Assembly (NCBI GenBank): GCA_004173235.1
Contig: SEAC01000015.1
Coordinates: 558,001-622,000 of the forward strand
Origin: Chitinophagaceae bacterium
GTDB lineage: Bacteria; Bacteroidota; Bacteroidia; Chitinophagales; Chitinophagaceae
Length of the DNA: 64,000 bases
Direction of reading: 5' to 3'
The notes beneath the pieces were generated by a model, which ran no database searches, was not told where the DNA came from, and saw only the letters and a program-made list of their open reading frames with translations. Position numbers and translations under genes: made by a program. Positions 9,669 to 18,417 of the stretch are shown here, piece by piece (position 1 is the stretch's first letter; each line of letters opens with the position of its first letter).

Positions 9669-10577
9669 ACTCCTCGCAAGCTCCCACTCCTTCCGTCCCA
9701 AACCTGCAAAAACGTGCCGCTCGCTGTGGTAGGAAGAGCGAACCAAGGGGCCGCTTTCTACGTAGTCGAGGCCCATCTCGTAACCGGCGTCTCGGTATTC
9801 GGCAAATTCGTCGGGATGCACGAAGCGCTCAACGGGAAGGTGTTTGCGGGTAGGCTGGAGATACTGGCCAATGGTTACCACGTCGCAGCCGGCGTCGCGC
9901 AGGTCGCGCATCGTTTGCAATACTTCTTCTTTCGTTTCGCCGAGGCCAAGCATGATGCCGCTCTTGGTGCGGATGCCACCTGCCTTAAGGGTGCTGATCA
10001 CTTCCATGGAGCGCCAGTATTTGGCCTGGATGCGCACCTGGCGGGTGAGGCGTTCTACCGTTTCGATATTGTGCGAGATCACCTCGGGTGCCGCGTCGAT
10101 GAGGCGCTGGATGTCGTCTTTCTTTCCTTTGAAATCCGGGATGAGCGTCTCAAGGGTCGTATCGGGGTTGAGCGACTTAACGGCTTTGATGGTGTTGTGC
10201 CAGATGGTGGAACCGCCATCTTTCAGCTCGTCGCGGTCTACCGATGTGATCACGGCGTGCTTCACTTTCATGAGGTGGATGGCCTCGGCTACGCGTTGCG
10301 GCTCATCCCAGTCGAGCTCGGGTGGACGCCCCGTGGCTACGGCGCAAAATCCGCAGCTGCGCGTGCACACGTTTCCAAGGATCATGAATGTGGCTGTTCC
10401 GGCGCCCCAGCACTCGCCCATGTTGGGACAATTGCCGCTTTCACAGATGGTGTGCAGCTTGTGCGTGTCCACCAGCCCGCGCACGTGCTTATAATTTTCG
10501 CCGATCGGGAGCTTAACACGCAGCCAGTCGGGCTTGGCCCTTTTCACAGGTTGATCACTAACCGAATTACACGACAT
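9666..10577 (-). CDS. lipA: Lipoyl synthase
   Basis: 303 residues, normal length. This radical-SAM enzyme inserts two sulfurs into octanoyl-protein to form lipoate for 2-oxoacid dehydrogenases and the glycine cleavage system. The auxiliary-cluster motif [12 protein letters not shown] and the radical-SAM motif CTRSCGFC are both present, and the C-terminus has the conserved RSSYH. The start at 10577 is required because [10 protein letters not shown] belongs to the conserved N-terminus. A -7 box lies only four bases before the ATG, so the message may be leaderless. The E1-beta gene at 27798 encodes a subunit of a complex that needs lipoate. Confidence 0.97.
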   Translation of the reverse strand: MSCNSVSDQPVKRAKPDWLRVKLPIGENYKHVRGLVDTHKLHTICESGNCPNMGECWGAGTATFMILGNVCTRSCGFCAVATGRPPELDWDEPQRVAEAIHLMKVKHAVITSVDRDELKDGGSTIWHNTIKAVKSLNPDTTLETLIPDFKGKKDDIQRLIDAAPEVISHNIETVERLTRQVRIQAKYWRSMEVISTLKAGGIRTKSGIMLGLGETKEEVLQTMRDLRDAGCDVVTIGQYLQPTRKHLPVERFVHPDEFAEYRDAGYEMGLDYVESGPLVRSSYHSERHVFAGLGRKEWELARS

Positions 10578-10581
10578 GGTG

Positions 10582-10589
10582 CAAAAATA
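10582..10589 (-). promoter_or_regulatory. lipA -7 box (TATTTTTG)
   Basis: Exact match to TAnnTTTG on the minus strand, four bases before the lipA ATG. This predicts transcription starting at or next to the start codon. No clear -33 TTG was found at the usual spacing. Confidence 0.55.
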
Positions 10590-10618
10590 CGATAATGCCC
10601 GGTTTGCCGGGATGCGGG

Positions 10619-11416
10619 CTACCCTTTCCTGCCGCCGAACACGTAGGCAACGTGCAGCTGGAGAAACAGCTTCTTTGGATCGTTGTAAACCAGCTGCTCG
10701 ATGCCCTGGCCATATCCTTCGAGGCTAAAGCCGATCTGAACCGCCTGCATCCGCTCGTTGTAGCGGTTGAAGTCGAAGCGGAGCCCAAACTTGAGGTAAG
10801 CGCCCGGGCGCACCTGCAGTTCATTCCAGCCCTTGCCGATGCCCGATGAACCGAGAATGGGCGAGCTGCTGATGCCGAGGAATTTCAGGGAGTCGGCGCT
10901 CTCGTATTTAACGGCCCGCTTGTCGGGGCCTTCCTGGATGTCGATGTAATAAGGACGCAGCAGGCCCAGCGAAAGTCCGCCCTGCCCGAAGGCGATGACG
11001 GCCACGCCGTTCTTGTTGCCCTTCTGACCCAGGATGTACTCGCGGCCGAAGCCCAGTTTTACCTGGTAGAAGTTATTGATCTTACCGTAGATATACGAGT
11101 TGTTGAACGTGCCGTTGTTGTTGCTTCCCTTTTCTTCTTTCGGGTGCTTCACCTCGGTGAGCTCCATCGCATACACGTTCGTCCAACGTGGTGTTTTGCG
11201 TCGCCCGATCTCGAGAAAAAGGCCGTAGCCGTTGCTCCGCAGCTGCAAGCCGAAGGCCGTTTGCTTGCGGTAGATGAGCACACCTTCCTCTTCCTGCTTG
11301 ATGAGGGCGTCGATCTTCTTGTTTTTCTCGGTGCGTTTCTCTTTGCGCTGCGATTGCTGGGCATTGCCCTCGAAAGCAAGCAGCACCAGGCATAGTACGG
11401 GAATCAGTTTTTTCAC
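10619..11416 (-). CDS. Exported protein, probable outer-membrane beta-barrel, function unknown
   Basis: 265 residues from a GTG at 11416; a TTG nine bases earlier is the alternative. The start [21 protein letters not shown] is a clean signal peptide ending in a Bacteroidota-typical AQ site. It is followed by a charged Arg/Lys/Glu stretch (about 22-45), then alternating hydrophobic and glycine/aromatic segments ([49 protein letters not shown]) that look like beta-strands. The last strand runs to the C-terminus as in outer-membrane barrels. I do not recognise a named family. Confidence 0.6.
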   Translation of the reverse strand: MKKLIPVLCLVLLAFEGNAQQSQRKEKRTEKNKKIDALIKQEEEGVLIYRKQTAFGLQLRSNGYGLFLEIGRRKTPRWTNVYAMELTEVKHPKEEKGSNNNGTFNNSYIYGKINNFYQVKLGFGREYILGQKGNKNGVAVIAFGQGGLSLGLLRPYYIDIQEGPDKRAVKYESADSLKFLGISSSPILGSSGIGKGWNELQVRPGAYLKFGLRFDFNRYNERMQAVQIGFSLEGYGQGIEQLVYNDPKKLFLQLHVAYVFGGRKG

Positions 11417-11438
11417 GATCGTCAAACGGTTGTAAGCG

Positions 11439-11446
11439 TAAATTTA
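11439..11446. promoter_or_regulatory. Palindromic TAAATTTA box shared by two divergent genes
   Basis: The palindrome differs from TAnnTTTG only at the last base on either strand. It lies 22 bases before the GTG of the barrel-like gene and 23 bases before the ATG of the OsmC gene. A shared -7 element is an inference from position. Confidence 0.35.
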
Positions 11447-11469
11447 TGCACAAATCAACACAAAAAGCT

Positions 11470-11883
11470 ATGACGTCGACGGTTCGTTACGAAGGAGCCC
11501 TGCGCACCACCTGCACGCATCTCCAATCGGGCTCCGCGTTTGAGACGGATGCGCCCGTAGACAACCACGGATTGGGCGAACGCTTCTCGCCTACCGACCT
11601 GATGGCAACTTCGCTTGCCACCTGCATGGCCACCGTCATGGGCATCAAGGCGCGCACCATGGGCTTCGACCTCGACGGCCTCACCGTTGACGTGGAGAAG
11701 ATCATGAAGGCCGAGCCGCGCCGCGTCGGAGGCATCAACCTCACCTTTCGCATTCCCGAAAGCCTGCAGTCGCTGGATGCCAAATGGCGCGACATCCTCA
11801 AGCACACCGGCAACACCTGTCCCGTTGCCCATAGCCTTCACCCCGACCTCGAAGTAAAGGTTGATTGGGGTGCGTGGAGCTAA
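11470..11883 (+). CDS. OsmC/Ohr family protein
   Basis: 137 residues from the ATG at 11470; an in-frame ATG at 11446 is rejected because it overlaps the putative promoter box and adds residues not typical of the family. The two cysteines of the peroxidase centre are present, in SLATCMATVMG and in NTCPVAHSL. Family members reduce organic hydroperoxides through these thiols. The sequence resembles the YhfA-like branch more than Ohr. The 3' end is 6 bases from the convergent DUF2851 gene. Confidence 0.85.
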   Translation: MTSTVRYEGALRTTCTHLQSGSAFETDAPVDNHGLGERFSPTDLMATSLATCMATVMGIKARTMGFDLDGLTVDVEKIMKAEPRRVGGINLTFRIPESLQSLDAKWRDILKHTGNTCPVAHSLHPDLEVKVDWGAWS

Positions 11884-11889
11884 TCCGAT

Positions 11890-13173
11890 CTAAGTGCGCA
11901 TTGCAACCGGAACGTCGCGTTTCAACAATGCACAACCTACGGCACAATCCAGACAGCGCTTTTCGCGGCAATAATTCTTTTCGAGGTAGAGCAAAGCCTG
12001 TCCGTCGGCCGCACCCGTTGCACTGATGCCGGCAGCAGCAAAGCGACGCAGCACCTTATTGTCTTCAACAGTCAGTCCGCGCATCCAGTGAAGTGCGCGC
12101 TCTTTCAATTCGGGCTTGCCTTGCAGGTGCCCGTAAGCAAAAAGCACGGGGATCAGCGTGTTGAGAAAAAGGCTTTCCACAAACGCGTCTCCGGGCTTTT
12201 TTGGAGCATAAGCGGAGGTTTCATCAAAGCGATAATGATAGTGCCAATAGTCGTTGGCAGTAACGGCAAACCACTCGCGAACTTCACTAGGGTCCCCGGC
12301 TTCGAGCAGGCGGGGGAACAAATGCTCCTGTGCTTGCCACAGAGCCGCGAGCTGTGCCAGCCGCACCGTTGGAAACGCGGGCGGACGCATCCTTAAAAAA
12401 TGAACCGCCCGGTGCACTTGCGTCAATGGATGCAGCTTTTGCAGGTAGCGATATTCGCGCTGCAGCATCAGCGGATAATCTTCCTGCAGGTGCCCGTGGA
12501 GCAGGTTTGCCTGTCCCAGCAGGAGTGCTTCCAACGCATGAATGCTCCCACGATAGCGAAGCAGCAGCGTTGCGGGCAGAGTGCGCGCCACTTCCTCAAA
12601 GGCATCGCTGTTGACGGTCATCCCGAAGTTGCGCGCCAGCATCCACCAGAACACTTCCTCCCAGTCGTTGCGTGCCTCGGCAAGCAGCTTTTCGATGCGT
12701 GCTGTTTTTTCAAGAAGACGCTCTACCAGCAACCGGTCCTTCCATGCCGTCCACACAAGAGCGGGCACCAGAAGCACTTCTTTCTCGCAGGGAATAAAGC
12801 CCTCCTGCTGCAGCAATTGCTCGTAGTGTTCGAGGAGCAACGTCGATACGTGCGGTTGCAATTCGAGCACGGGCAAGGTAGGATCTGCCGTGGCGCGATC
12901 GTGCTCATACACCACGTGCAGGATCACGTTGCGGTAATTCGGGTCGGCGCTGTGCTTGTGCCTGTCCCAGTCGGAAGTGCGGAGGTGTAGTTCTACGGAT
13001 CCTGCCAGGAGTGCCGGCCCGATGCGGATCCGCGCTTCCATGAAGTCGGGACCCTCGTTCTGGTTGTAGCGTCCGCGGTCGATGATCTGCACGGGTTCGC
13101 CGGCGTCGGTGCACAAGGGCCCTGCGCTGAAATACCCGAATTGCCACAGAAAGTGGAAGAGTCGTTCGGTCAT
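11890..13173 (-). CDS. DUF2851 family protein
   Basis: 427 residues. The N-terminus (TERLFHFLWQFGYF, then RGRYNQNEGPDFMEARIRIG and GSVELHLRTSDWDRHKH) is the conserved face of DUF2851, a family found mostly in Bacteroidota with no established activity. The clustered Asp/Glu/His residues in GPDF, ELH and SDWDRH hint at a metal site (inference). A short cysteine pair pattern near the C-terminus (NYCREKRCLDCAVGCALL) could bind metal. It follows maf by 18 bases on the same strand. Confidence 0.8.
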   Translation of the reverse strand: MTERLFHFLWQFGYFSAGPLCTDAGEPVQIIDRGRYNQNEGPDFMEARIRIGPALLAGSVELHLRTSDWDRHKHSADPNYRNVILHVVYEHDRATADPTLPVLELQPHVSTLLLEHYEQLLQQEGFIPCEKEVLLVPALVWTAWKDRLLVERLLEKTARIEKLLAEARNDWEEVFWWMLARNFGMTVNSDAFEEVARTLPATLLLRYRGSIHALEALLLGQANLLHGHLQEDYPLMLQREYRYLQKLHPLTQVHRAVHFLRMRPPAFPTVRLAQLAALWQAQEHLFPRLLEAGDPSEVREWFAVTANDYWHYHYRFDETSAYAPKKPGDAFVESLFLNTLIPVLFAYGHLQGKPELKERALHWMRGLTVEDNKVLRRFAAAGISATGAADGQALLYLEKNYCREKRCLDCAVGCALLKRDVPVAMRT

Positions 13174-13191
13174 ATGATGGTGCTTTGGTAC

Positions 13192-13752
13192 TCAGAACGA
13201 GCTGAGTGCCTGCACCACGCGGCTTACCGGCAGCCCCATCACGTTGTAGAAGTCGCCCCGGATCGACTTGATGCCCACCACGCCGATCCATTCCTGGATG
13301 GCATAGGCGCCGGCCTTGTCGTACGGGCGGTACTTGTCTACGTAGAAGCGCGCCATTTCTTCCGTCACCGGGTGAAATTCCACTTCCGTGACATCGTGAA
13401 AGAGCAGTTGCTGTTCATCGCGGCGCAGCGCCACACCCGTGATCACACGATGCGTGCGTGCGCTGAGGCGGAGCAGCGTAGCGATCGCTTCTTCCCTGCC
13501 GGCAGGCTTGCCAATGATGTCGTCGTCAAGCACCACGATGGTGTCGGCGGCGATCACCGTTTGCCCGGGCACGGTGGGCGCGATGGCTGCGGCCTTGTCG
13601 CGCGCGATGTGCTCGGCTACCTCCGCCGGCGCCAGTCCCGGGGGAAAGCTCTCGTCGGTATTGGCCACGCGGATGTCGAAAGGAATCTCTGCCCATTCGA
13701 GCAGCTGTTTGCGGCGGGGACTTTGCGAGGCCAGGATGTAGCGTTCGGTCAT
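13192..13752 (-). CDS. maf: Maf-like nucleoside triphosphate pyrophosphatase
   Basis: 186 residues from the ATG at 13752. It opens with the Maf signature ILASQSPRRKQLL and contains AADTIVVLDDDIIGKP and the KAGAYAIQ region. Maf proteins hydrolyse non-canonical or modified nucleotides such as dTTP/UTP analogues and keep them out of nucleic acids. The start is two bases after the stop of the upstream prenyltransferase gene, so translation is probably coupled. This follows the order kdsC-ubiA-maf that recurs in Bacteroidota. Confidence 0.93.
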   Translation of the reverse strand: MTERYILASQSPRRKQLLEWAEIPFDIRVANTDESFPPGLAPAEVAEHIARDKAAAIAPTVPGQTVIAADTIVVLDDDIIGKPAGREEAIATLLRLSARTHRVITGVALRRDEQQLLFHDVTEVEFHPVTEEMARFYVDKYRPYDKAGAYAIQEWIGVVGIKSIRGDFYNVMGLPVSRVVQALSSF

Positions 13753-13754
13753 AT

Positions 13755-14678
13755 TCAAAAATACACCCGGAAGAACAGCATCGAAAGTATCCCTGCCAGC
13801 ATGATCCATTTCGCCAGGCGGCTCAGGTTGCTAAAGTCCGAAGTGCCCGTGGCTTTGAGATGGGAAAAGAACAGGTAAATCAGGGGAAAAATCACGCAGA
13901 TTACGGAGAAAATCACCGCGGCCCACCAGCGGAATTGCAGTACATAGAGCTGCAGCACGATGAGCGCTCCCAGCAACACGACGATCCATACCGTTGTATA
14001 AATCTTCGTAGCGATAAGGCCGGTAACGATGGGAAGCGTGCGGCAGCCATAGCGCCGGTCGCCTTCCATGTCTTCCACGTCTTTGATCGCTTCGCGAATG
14101 AGCGAAAGCACGAACGCGAACCCTGCATAAAGGAACGCGATGCGGAAGTACTTGATGGTTGCAACATCCTGCCCTGCACCAAATGCGCCGCGGAACGGCA
14201 CCTGCGCAAAAAACAGGATGAGGATCGTCCAGGCTGTCAGCGCCGAAATAAGCACGTTGCCGATCAGCAGTTTTTTCTTGAGCGAGGTGGAGTAGAGCCA
14301 GAGCAACAGTATAACTACGGCATTGGCTATAATCAGGTAGCTTTTGTGAAAGCCTACTGCAAACACCGTTGCCAGCAACCCCATCGTGCTCAGCGCCCAG
14401 TGCCAGAAGATGGCCCAACGCCGCGAGATGATGCGGTTGATGACGTTCTTCTCGGGCTTGTTTACGAGGTCGATGTTGAGGTCGAAGTAATCGTTGATAA
14501 CATACCCGCCGGCAGCGATGAGCACCGATGCCGCGATGAGCCAGGCGAGCCGCACCGGTGGCACCTCGGGATGATACAAGGGAACAAAAACACAGAAATA
14601 GAAAAGCAGCTGCGTCAGCACGATGAAGAGCAGGTTGGTCCAGCGTACCAGCTTGAAGAACGCAGCGATGGATCTCAT
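13755..14678 (-). CDS. UbiA-type prenyltransferase (geranylgeranylglycerol-phosphate geranylgeranyltransferase-like)
   Basis: 307 residues with about eight or nine membrane helices. The first Asp-rich motif NDYFDLNIDLVNKPEK and the second, around DVEDMEGDRRYG, are the Mg-prenyl-diphosphate sites of the UbiA superfamily. In this kdsC-ubiA-maf context the Bacteroidota member is usually called a (geranyl)geranylglyceryl-phosphate prenyltransferase; the true acceptor here is not shown by sequence. It starts five bases after kdsC and ends two bases before maf. Confidence 0.85.
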   Translation of the reverse strand: MRSIAAFFKLVRWTNLLFIVLTQLLFYFCVFVPLYHPEVPPVRLAWLIAASVLIAAGGYVINDYFDLNIDLVNKPEKNVINRIISRRWAIFWHWALSTMGLLATVFAVGFHKSYLIIANAVVILLLWLYSTSLKKKLLIGNVLISALTAWTILILFFAQVPFRGAFGAGQDVATIKYFRIAFLYAGFAFVLSLIREAIKDVEDMEGDRRYGCRTLPIVTGLIATKIYTTVWIVVLLGALIVLQLYVLQFRWWAAVIFSVICVIFPLIYLFFSHLKATGTSDFSNLSRLAKWIMLAGILSMLFFRVYF

Positions 14679-14683
14679 CTCAT

Positions 14684-15205
14684 TTATTTGGAAGTGAGAC
14701 CTGCCTCGTAGTGCCAGTGCCCGTTTTGACGCAATACCTTTTCAATCACATCCCGCACGCACCCCGCTCCACCATTCACAGTGGAAATATAGCGGCTTGC
14801 TTCTTTCACTTCCTGAACCGCGTCGGCAGGGCAACAAGGCAAACCGACAACAGAAAGCGCCGGAAGGTCCGGAAGGTCATCACCCATAAAGACCGCCGTT
14901 TGCAGGTCCAGTTGTTCTTCTTCGGCAAACCGTTGCAGGAAGCCGCGCTTGTCTTTGACGGCCGTGAAGATATCGGTCAGTCCAAGGTATTGAAGGCGCT
15001 CTACCACCGGCGCCGAGTAAGCACCGGAAACGATCACCACGCGATAACCGTTGCGCAAGGCGAGCTGCAATGCCAGTCCATCCTTGATGCTCATCCTGCG
15101 CGCCTGCACGCCATTTTCCAACAGCAACACCATGCTGTCGGTGAGCACGCCATCCACATCGAAGATGAAGGTGCGTGTGGATTTGAATTGGTCGAGCAGT
15201 TCCAT
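14684..15205 (-). CDS. kdsC: HAD phosphatase, KDO-8-phosphate phosphatase-like
   Basis: 173 residues, the size of KdsC. HAD motif I is FDVDGVLTDS, motif II is IVSGAYS, Lys lies in VKDKRGFL, and motif III is MGDDLPDLPAL. KdsC releases phosphate from KDO-8-phosphate in lipopolysaccharide core synthesis. No KDO transferase is nearby, so the substrate rests on family resemblance. It heads the kdsC-ubiA-maf-DUF2851 row. Confidence 0.88.
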   Translation of the reverse strand: MELLDQFKSTRTFIFDVDGVLTDSMVLLLENGVQARRMSIKDGLALQLALRNGYRVVIVSGAYSAPVVERLQYLGLTDIFTAVKDKRGFLQRFAEEEQLDLQTAVFMGDDLPDLPALSVVGLPCCPADAVQEVKEASRYISTVNGGAGCVRDVIEKVLRQNGHWHYEAGLTSK

Positions 15206-15206
15206 A

Positions 15207-15281
15207 AAGTCTGATCTCTGATGTCTGACGTCTGATTTCAGGACTGTCTTATTACGTCAGACATCCCACATCCTACATCAG
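15207..15281. repeat. Short-unit intergenic repeat with inverted arms (locus C)
   Basis: Left arm (15208-15237): four copies of TCTGATG/TCTGACG. Right arm (15255-15281): inverted copies (GTCAGACATC, CACATCC, TACATCAG). The two arms can fold into a long imperfect hairpin between iscX and kdsC. No separate terminator stem lies in the 17-base centre. Confidence 0.8.
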
Positions 15282-15286
15282 CGATT

Positions 15287-15526
15287 TTACTTTTGATTGT
15301 CCCGCCACTCGTACACCCATTCGCTTTGGATGCGCTCGAGGTGGCCCTCATTCGATTCTTCGCGGGTGCCCACGAAGCCGGAAAGACTCAACACCCATTC
15401 GAGTAGGTCGGTGAAGCGGATGCGGTAGATCTTGCTTTCGGAGAAATCGTCACCGAACTTTTCGTAAAGCTTCAGGGCGATGTCTTCGTAGTCGTTCCAG
15501 TGAATAGGAGGCTCAAAATGGCTCAT
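15287..15526 (-). CDS. iscX: Fe-S cluster assembly protein IscX
   Basis: 79 residues from the ATG at 15526. The core (IHWNDYEDIALKLYEKF, then RFTDLLEWVLSL and GHLERIQSEWVYEW) matches IscX, the small acidic partner that binds IscS and adjusts iron and sulfur delivery. The position next to a 2Fe-2S ferredoxin gene is the classical isc arrangement, though iscS, iscU and hsc genes are not in this window. It lies 31 bases downstream of fdx. Confidence 0.88.
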   Translation of the reverse strand: MSHFEPPIHWNDYEDIALKLYEKFGDDFSESKIYRIRFTDLLEWVLSLSGFVGTREESNEGHLERIQSEWVYEWRDNQK

Positions 15527-15557
15527 AGCGTAAAATGAAAATAGCGATTGCAATTGG

Positions 15558-15893
15558 TTATTCGCCGAGGAACTGAGTTTGGTCCGGGAGCGTCACTTCC
15601 ACGTTGCCGTCGCCATCGAGCAGCAGGCACTGGCAGCCCAGGCGCGAGCTGAGGCGCGGGTTGACGGCGCGGTCGATGAAGTCCTCTTCCTTGTCGGTCA
15701 GTTCCTCCAGGTGATCTTCTCCTTTGTTCACGTAAAGGTGACAGGTGCTGCAGGCGCAAACGCCGCCGCAGTTATGGTGCAGGTCAATATCGTTCATCAG
15801 GGCCACTTCAAGCAGGCTGTAACCGGGCTGGATGTTTTCCAGCGTCACCGGTTGAAGGCCCGACTGCTCGAAGTTGAATTTGATCGTGTACAT
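15558..15893 (-). CDS. fdx: 2Fe-2S ferredoxin, adrenodoxin type
   Basis: 111 residues from the ATG at 15893. The cluster ligands are in NCGGVCACSTC (C-x5-C-x2-C, with an extra Cys inside the loop), and the fourth lies in SRLGCQC about 35 residues later. Such ferredoxins pass electrons in Fe-S cluster assembly. An exact TActTTTG box lies 19 bases upstream, which excludes the ATG at 15950. Confidence 0.9.
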   Translation of the reverse strand: MYTIKFNFEQSGLQPVTLENIQPGYSLLEVALMNDIDLHHNCGGVCACSTCHLYVNKGEDHLEELTDKEEDFIDRAVNPRLSSRLGCQCLLLDGDGNVEVTLPDQTQFLGE

Positions 15894-15912
15894 CAGTCGT
15901 TCGTTTCGGCCG

Positions 15913-15920
15913 CAAAAGTA
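15913..15920 (-). promoter_or_regulatory. fdx-iscX -7 box (TACTTTTG)
   Basis: Exact TAnnTTTG on the minus strand, 19 bases before the fdx ATG. Confidence 0.55.
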
Positions 15921-15941
15921 CGCCGGTCGGGTCGGAAAAGG

Positions 15942-15966
15942 CAAAGTCAAAATTCAAAAGTCAAAA
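15942..15966. repeat. Short-unit intergenic repeat, single arm (locus D)
   Basis: Three AAAGTC/AAAATTC/AAAAGTC-type 7-bp units in the spacer between the DUF2520 gene's 3' end and fdx. No inverted partner is visible. The same unit type recurs at locus I (41472-41557). Confidence 0.65.
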
Positions 15967-15971
15967 CCGAC

Positions 15972-16736
15972 CTACACGCTGCTCTTTTCCTGGATGCTTT
16001 GGGTGAACAGATCGTACAACGACAGAAGCCTTGGTTCACCGGCGAGCAGCCTGCGGTGGCGTTCGATAGTGACGTCATCATGCCGAAGCGCGGGCCCGGT
16101 CTGGCTTTCGCGCGGCGGCAGCTCCTGCACCCGCTCGGCAGTTTCGCGGATGAGCGGCAACAGCATTCGGAAATCGAGGTCCTGCCGGCGGCACCAGTCT
16201 TCCATCAACGCATAAATATGGTTCACGAAATTGTTGCAGAACACCGCGGCCAGGTGCAGGCGCAAACGCGCGGCGTCGTCGGCCGTGGCCACCTGGCTGG
16301 TGATGGTTTGGGCCAGCTCTTCCAGCTGGTGCAGCGTGAGCGCGTCGCCGGCGTCGATCAGCACTGGGATGTCGGGCAGGCGCTCACTGCTTTTGCGCAG
16401 GCTTTGGAGCGGATAGAACACACCCCAGTGTGGCGCGGCGCCCCGCAGCGTGTCGAGCGGAACGGAAGCAGCGGTATGTACCACCGTTCCTGCCGGAAGG
16501 TCGAGCTCGCGCCGCACTTCTTCGATGGCCAGGTCGGAAATGGCCAGCAGGTAGAGGTCGGCGCTGCGGTCCACGATCGTCCAGTGGTTCACCGATACCG
16601 AATCGAGCTCGTAGGCGAGCGCCGACGCGGCGGCGGCATCGCGGCCAAACACCTGAACGATGTGGTGCCCCGCGTTTCGAAGTTTGCGACCCAGGATGCT
16701 TGCCGTGTTGCCGGTACCGATGATGACGATGCGCAT
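15972..16736 (-). CDS. Rossmann-like and DUF2520 domain protein
   Basis: 254 residues from the ATG at 16736. The N-terminus MRIVIIGTGNTASILGRKL is a dinucleotide-binding fold with GxGNxA. The C-terminal half is helical and matches the DUF2520 layout (LAAVFCNNFVNHIYALMEDWCRR). This family resembles F420/NADP-dependent oxidoreductases and pyrroline-carboxylate reductase, but its substrate is unknown. In many Bacteroidota it stands next to kdsC; here fdx and iscX lie between them. Confidence 0.82.
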   Translation of the reverse strand: MRIVIIGTGNTASILGRKLRNAGHHIVQVFGRDAAAASALAYELDSVSVNHWTIVDRSADLYLLAISDLAIEEVRRELDLPAGTVVHTAASVPLDTLRGAAPHWGVFYPLQSLRKSSERLPDIPVLIDAGDALTLHQLEELAQTITSQVATADDAARLRLHLAAVFCNNFVNHIYALMEDWCRRQDLDFRMLLPLIRETAERVQELPPRESQTGPALRHDDVTIERHRRLLAGEPRLLSLYDLFTQSIQEKSSV

Positions 16737-16762
16737 GCTGCGAAGTTCCACCTTTCTGTGCT

Positions 16763-16770
16763 TAGTTTTG
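16763..16770 (+). promoter_or_regulatory. -7 box (TAGTTTTG) of the alpha/beta hydrolase gene
   Basis: Exact TAnnTTTG, 16 bases before the ATG at 16787. Confidence 0.5.
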
Positions 16771-16786
16771 AACCCGAACTTCGCCC

Positions 16787-17638
16787 ATGTCATTCAAAAA
16801 ACGTCTGGCCCTCTCTTTCATACGCACCAGGTTCGGCCTCCTGCACTTTTTTTCACCGCGGAAAGCCGTGGAGGCCGCCTTCCACCTGTTTACCACGCCG
16901 CAATACCGCAACCGCAAGGAGCTTCCTGCATTATACGAGGCTGCCGAGTCGCTGCAGTTCCGCTTCCAGGAATTCGACATACAGGGTTATCGCTGGAATG
17001 CCGCTGCTCCGCGGCGCGTGCTTGTGCTGCATGGCTTCGAGTCGAGCTTCGTCAACTTCGAGCAATATGTTCAACCGCTGGTAGACCGTGGCTTCTGCGT
17101 GCTGGGCTTCGATGCGCCTGCCCACGGCCGTAGCTCGGGGCACCAGATGAACGTACGTATATATATGGAGTTCATCGAAGCCATCCGCGACCGGTTCGGA
17201 CCGATCGATCGCTTCATGGGGCACTCGCTGGGCGGACTCTCGCTCTGCCTCGCTCTCGAAGAACAAGGACATACCGAAGGAGCGCGCGCCGTGCTCATTG
17301 CGGCGGCTACCGAAACGCGCACCGCCATCGACATGTATTTCAACATCGTGCGCCTCCCCCGCGCTATGCGCCCGGCCTTCGACCAGTTTATCGCCGACCG
17401 CGGCGGCCACCCGGTTGAGTGGTTTTCGGTGGCGCGGGCTATCCGCAACCTGCCCATACCGATCCTGTGGGTGCACGATGAAGACGACGAGCTCACGCCG
17501 CTTTCCGACGTAGAGCCTGTGCGCCGGGCAGGCCTTCCCAATGTGCAGTTCGTCATCACCAAAGGCCTCGGCCACCGCCGGATCTACCGCGACGGCGGCG
17601 TGGCGCAGAAGGTTATCGACTTCCTGAGTGCCGGCTGA
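16787..17638 (+). CDS. Alpha/beta hydrolase
   Basis: 283 residues, no signal peptide. The oxyanion segment LVLHGFESS, nucleophile elbow GHSLGG, acid in WVHDEDDE and final His in GLGHRR give a complete Ser-Asp-His triad. The order fits the esterase/lysophospholipase-like branch. The substrate cannot be named. It is divergent from the DUF2520 gene and precedes a second, unrelated hydrolase on the same strand. Confidence 0.82.
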   Translation: MSFKKRLALSFIRTRFGLLHFFSPRKAVEAAFHLFTTPQYRNRKELPALYEAAESLQFRFQEFDIQGYRWNAAAPRRVLVLHGFESSFVNFEQYVQPLVDRGFCVLGFDAPAHGRSSGHQMNVRIYMEFIEAIRDRFGPIDRFMGHSLGGLSLCLALEEQGHTEGARAVLIAAATETRTAIDMYFNIVRLPRAMRPAFDQFIADRGGHPVEWFSVARAIRNLPIPILWVHDEDDELTPLSDVEPVRRAGLPNVQFVITKGLGHRRIYRDGGVAQKVIDFLSAG

Positions 17639-17654
17639 TCCTTCCCGGCATCGG

Positions 17655-17677
17655 TCGTGGACGATTGACGATTCAAG
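17655..17677. repeat. Short-unit intergenic repeat, single arm (locus N)
   Basis: Two and a half imperfect copies of GACGATT in the 60-base gap between the two hydrolase genes. Small, and no inverted partner is seen. Confidence 0.45.
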
Positions 17678-17698
17678 TTTCCCGACTACTTTTAGCGA

Positions 17699-18313
17699 AT
17701 GGAGAAACTCTACACCTACCTCGCCCTCGGCGATTCTTATACAATCGGCGAGTCGGTAGCCATCCCTGAAAGCTTTCCCTACCAGGCCGTGCAGCGCCTG
17801 CGGGGCGACAAAAAGCACATCGCACCGCCGGAGATCATCGCACGCACCGGGTGGACCACCGACGAATTGCAGGCCGCCCTCACGGACTATACCTTCCTGA
17901 AGCAATACGATTTTGTTAGTCTCCTGATCGGTGTCAACAATCAATACCGCGGACGTGCGGTAGAGGACTTTACACCGGAATGCAGCGCGCTCCTCGAGCG
18001 GGCGGTGGCGCTGGCGGGCGGGAAAGCAGAAAACGTTTTCGTCTTTTCGATTCCCGACTACGGCGTCACTCCTTTTGCACGCGAAAAGAGCCTCGATGCG
18101 GTGAAGATCGCCACCGACATCGACCAGTTCAACGCAGCTGCGCGCGGGCTGGCGGCGCAATATGGCGCGCACTTCATCGACATCACCGAAGGCACGCGCG
18201 AAGCGGGCCGCGACCCTTCCTTGCTGGCTGCAGATGCGCTGCATCCGTCGGGCAAAGAATACGCGCGCTGGGCCATCCGCCTCGCCGAAACGATCGCCCT
18301 CCAACTGAAGTAA
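17699..18313 (+). CDS. SGNH/GDSL-family hydrolase, cytosolic
   Basis: 204 residues. Block I is ALGDSYTIGE with the nucleophile Ser, block III is LLIGVNNQ with the Asn, and block V is DALHPSGKEY with the Asp and His. That is the full SGNH set of lipase-like esterases. No signal peptide is present, so it acts inside the cell. The substrate is unknown. Confidence 0.85.
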   Translation: MEKLYTYLALGDSYTIGESVAIPESFPYQAVQRLRGDKKHIAPPEIIARTGWTTDELQAALTDYTFLKQYDFVSLLIGVNNQYRGRAVEDFTPECSALLERAVALAGGKAENVFVFSIPDYGVTPFAREKSLDAVKIATDIDQFNAAARGLAAQYGAHFIDITEGTREAGRDPSLLAADALHPSGKEYARWAIRLAETIALQLK

Positions 18314-18417
18314 CCCTTGCGTCAGGCCCGGCCGCAGGAAAAGCTGCTAAAAGAAAATGTCCTAATCTTGCTGAAATTCCCGTTGGCTGACCAGAAAACA
18401 ACGGACCCTGATGACGT

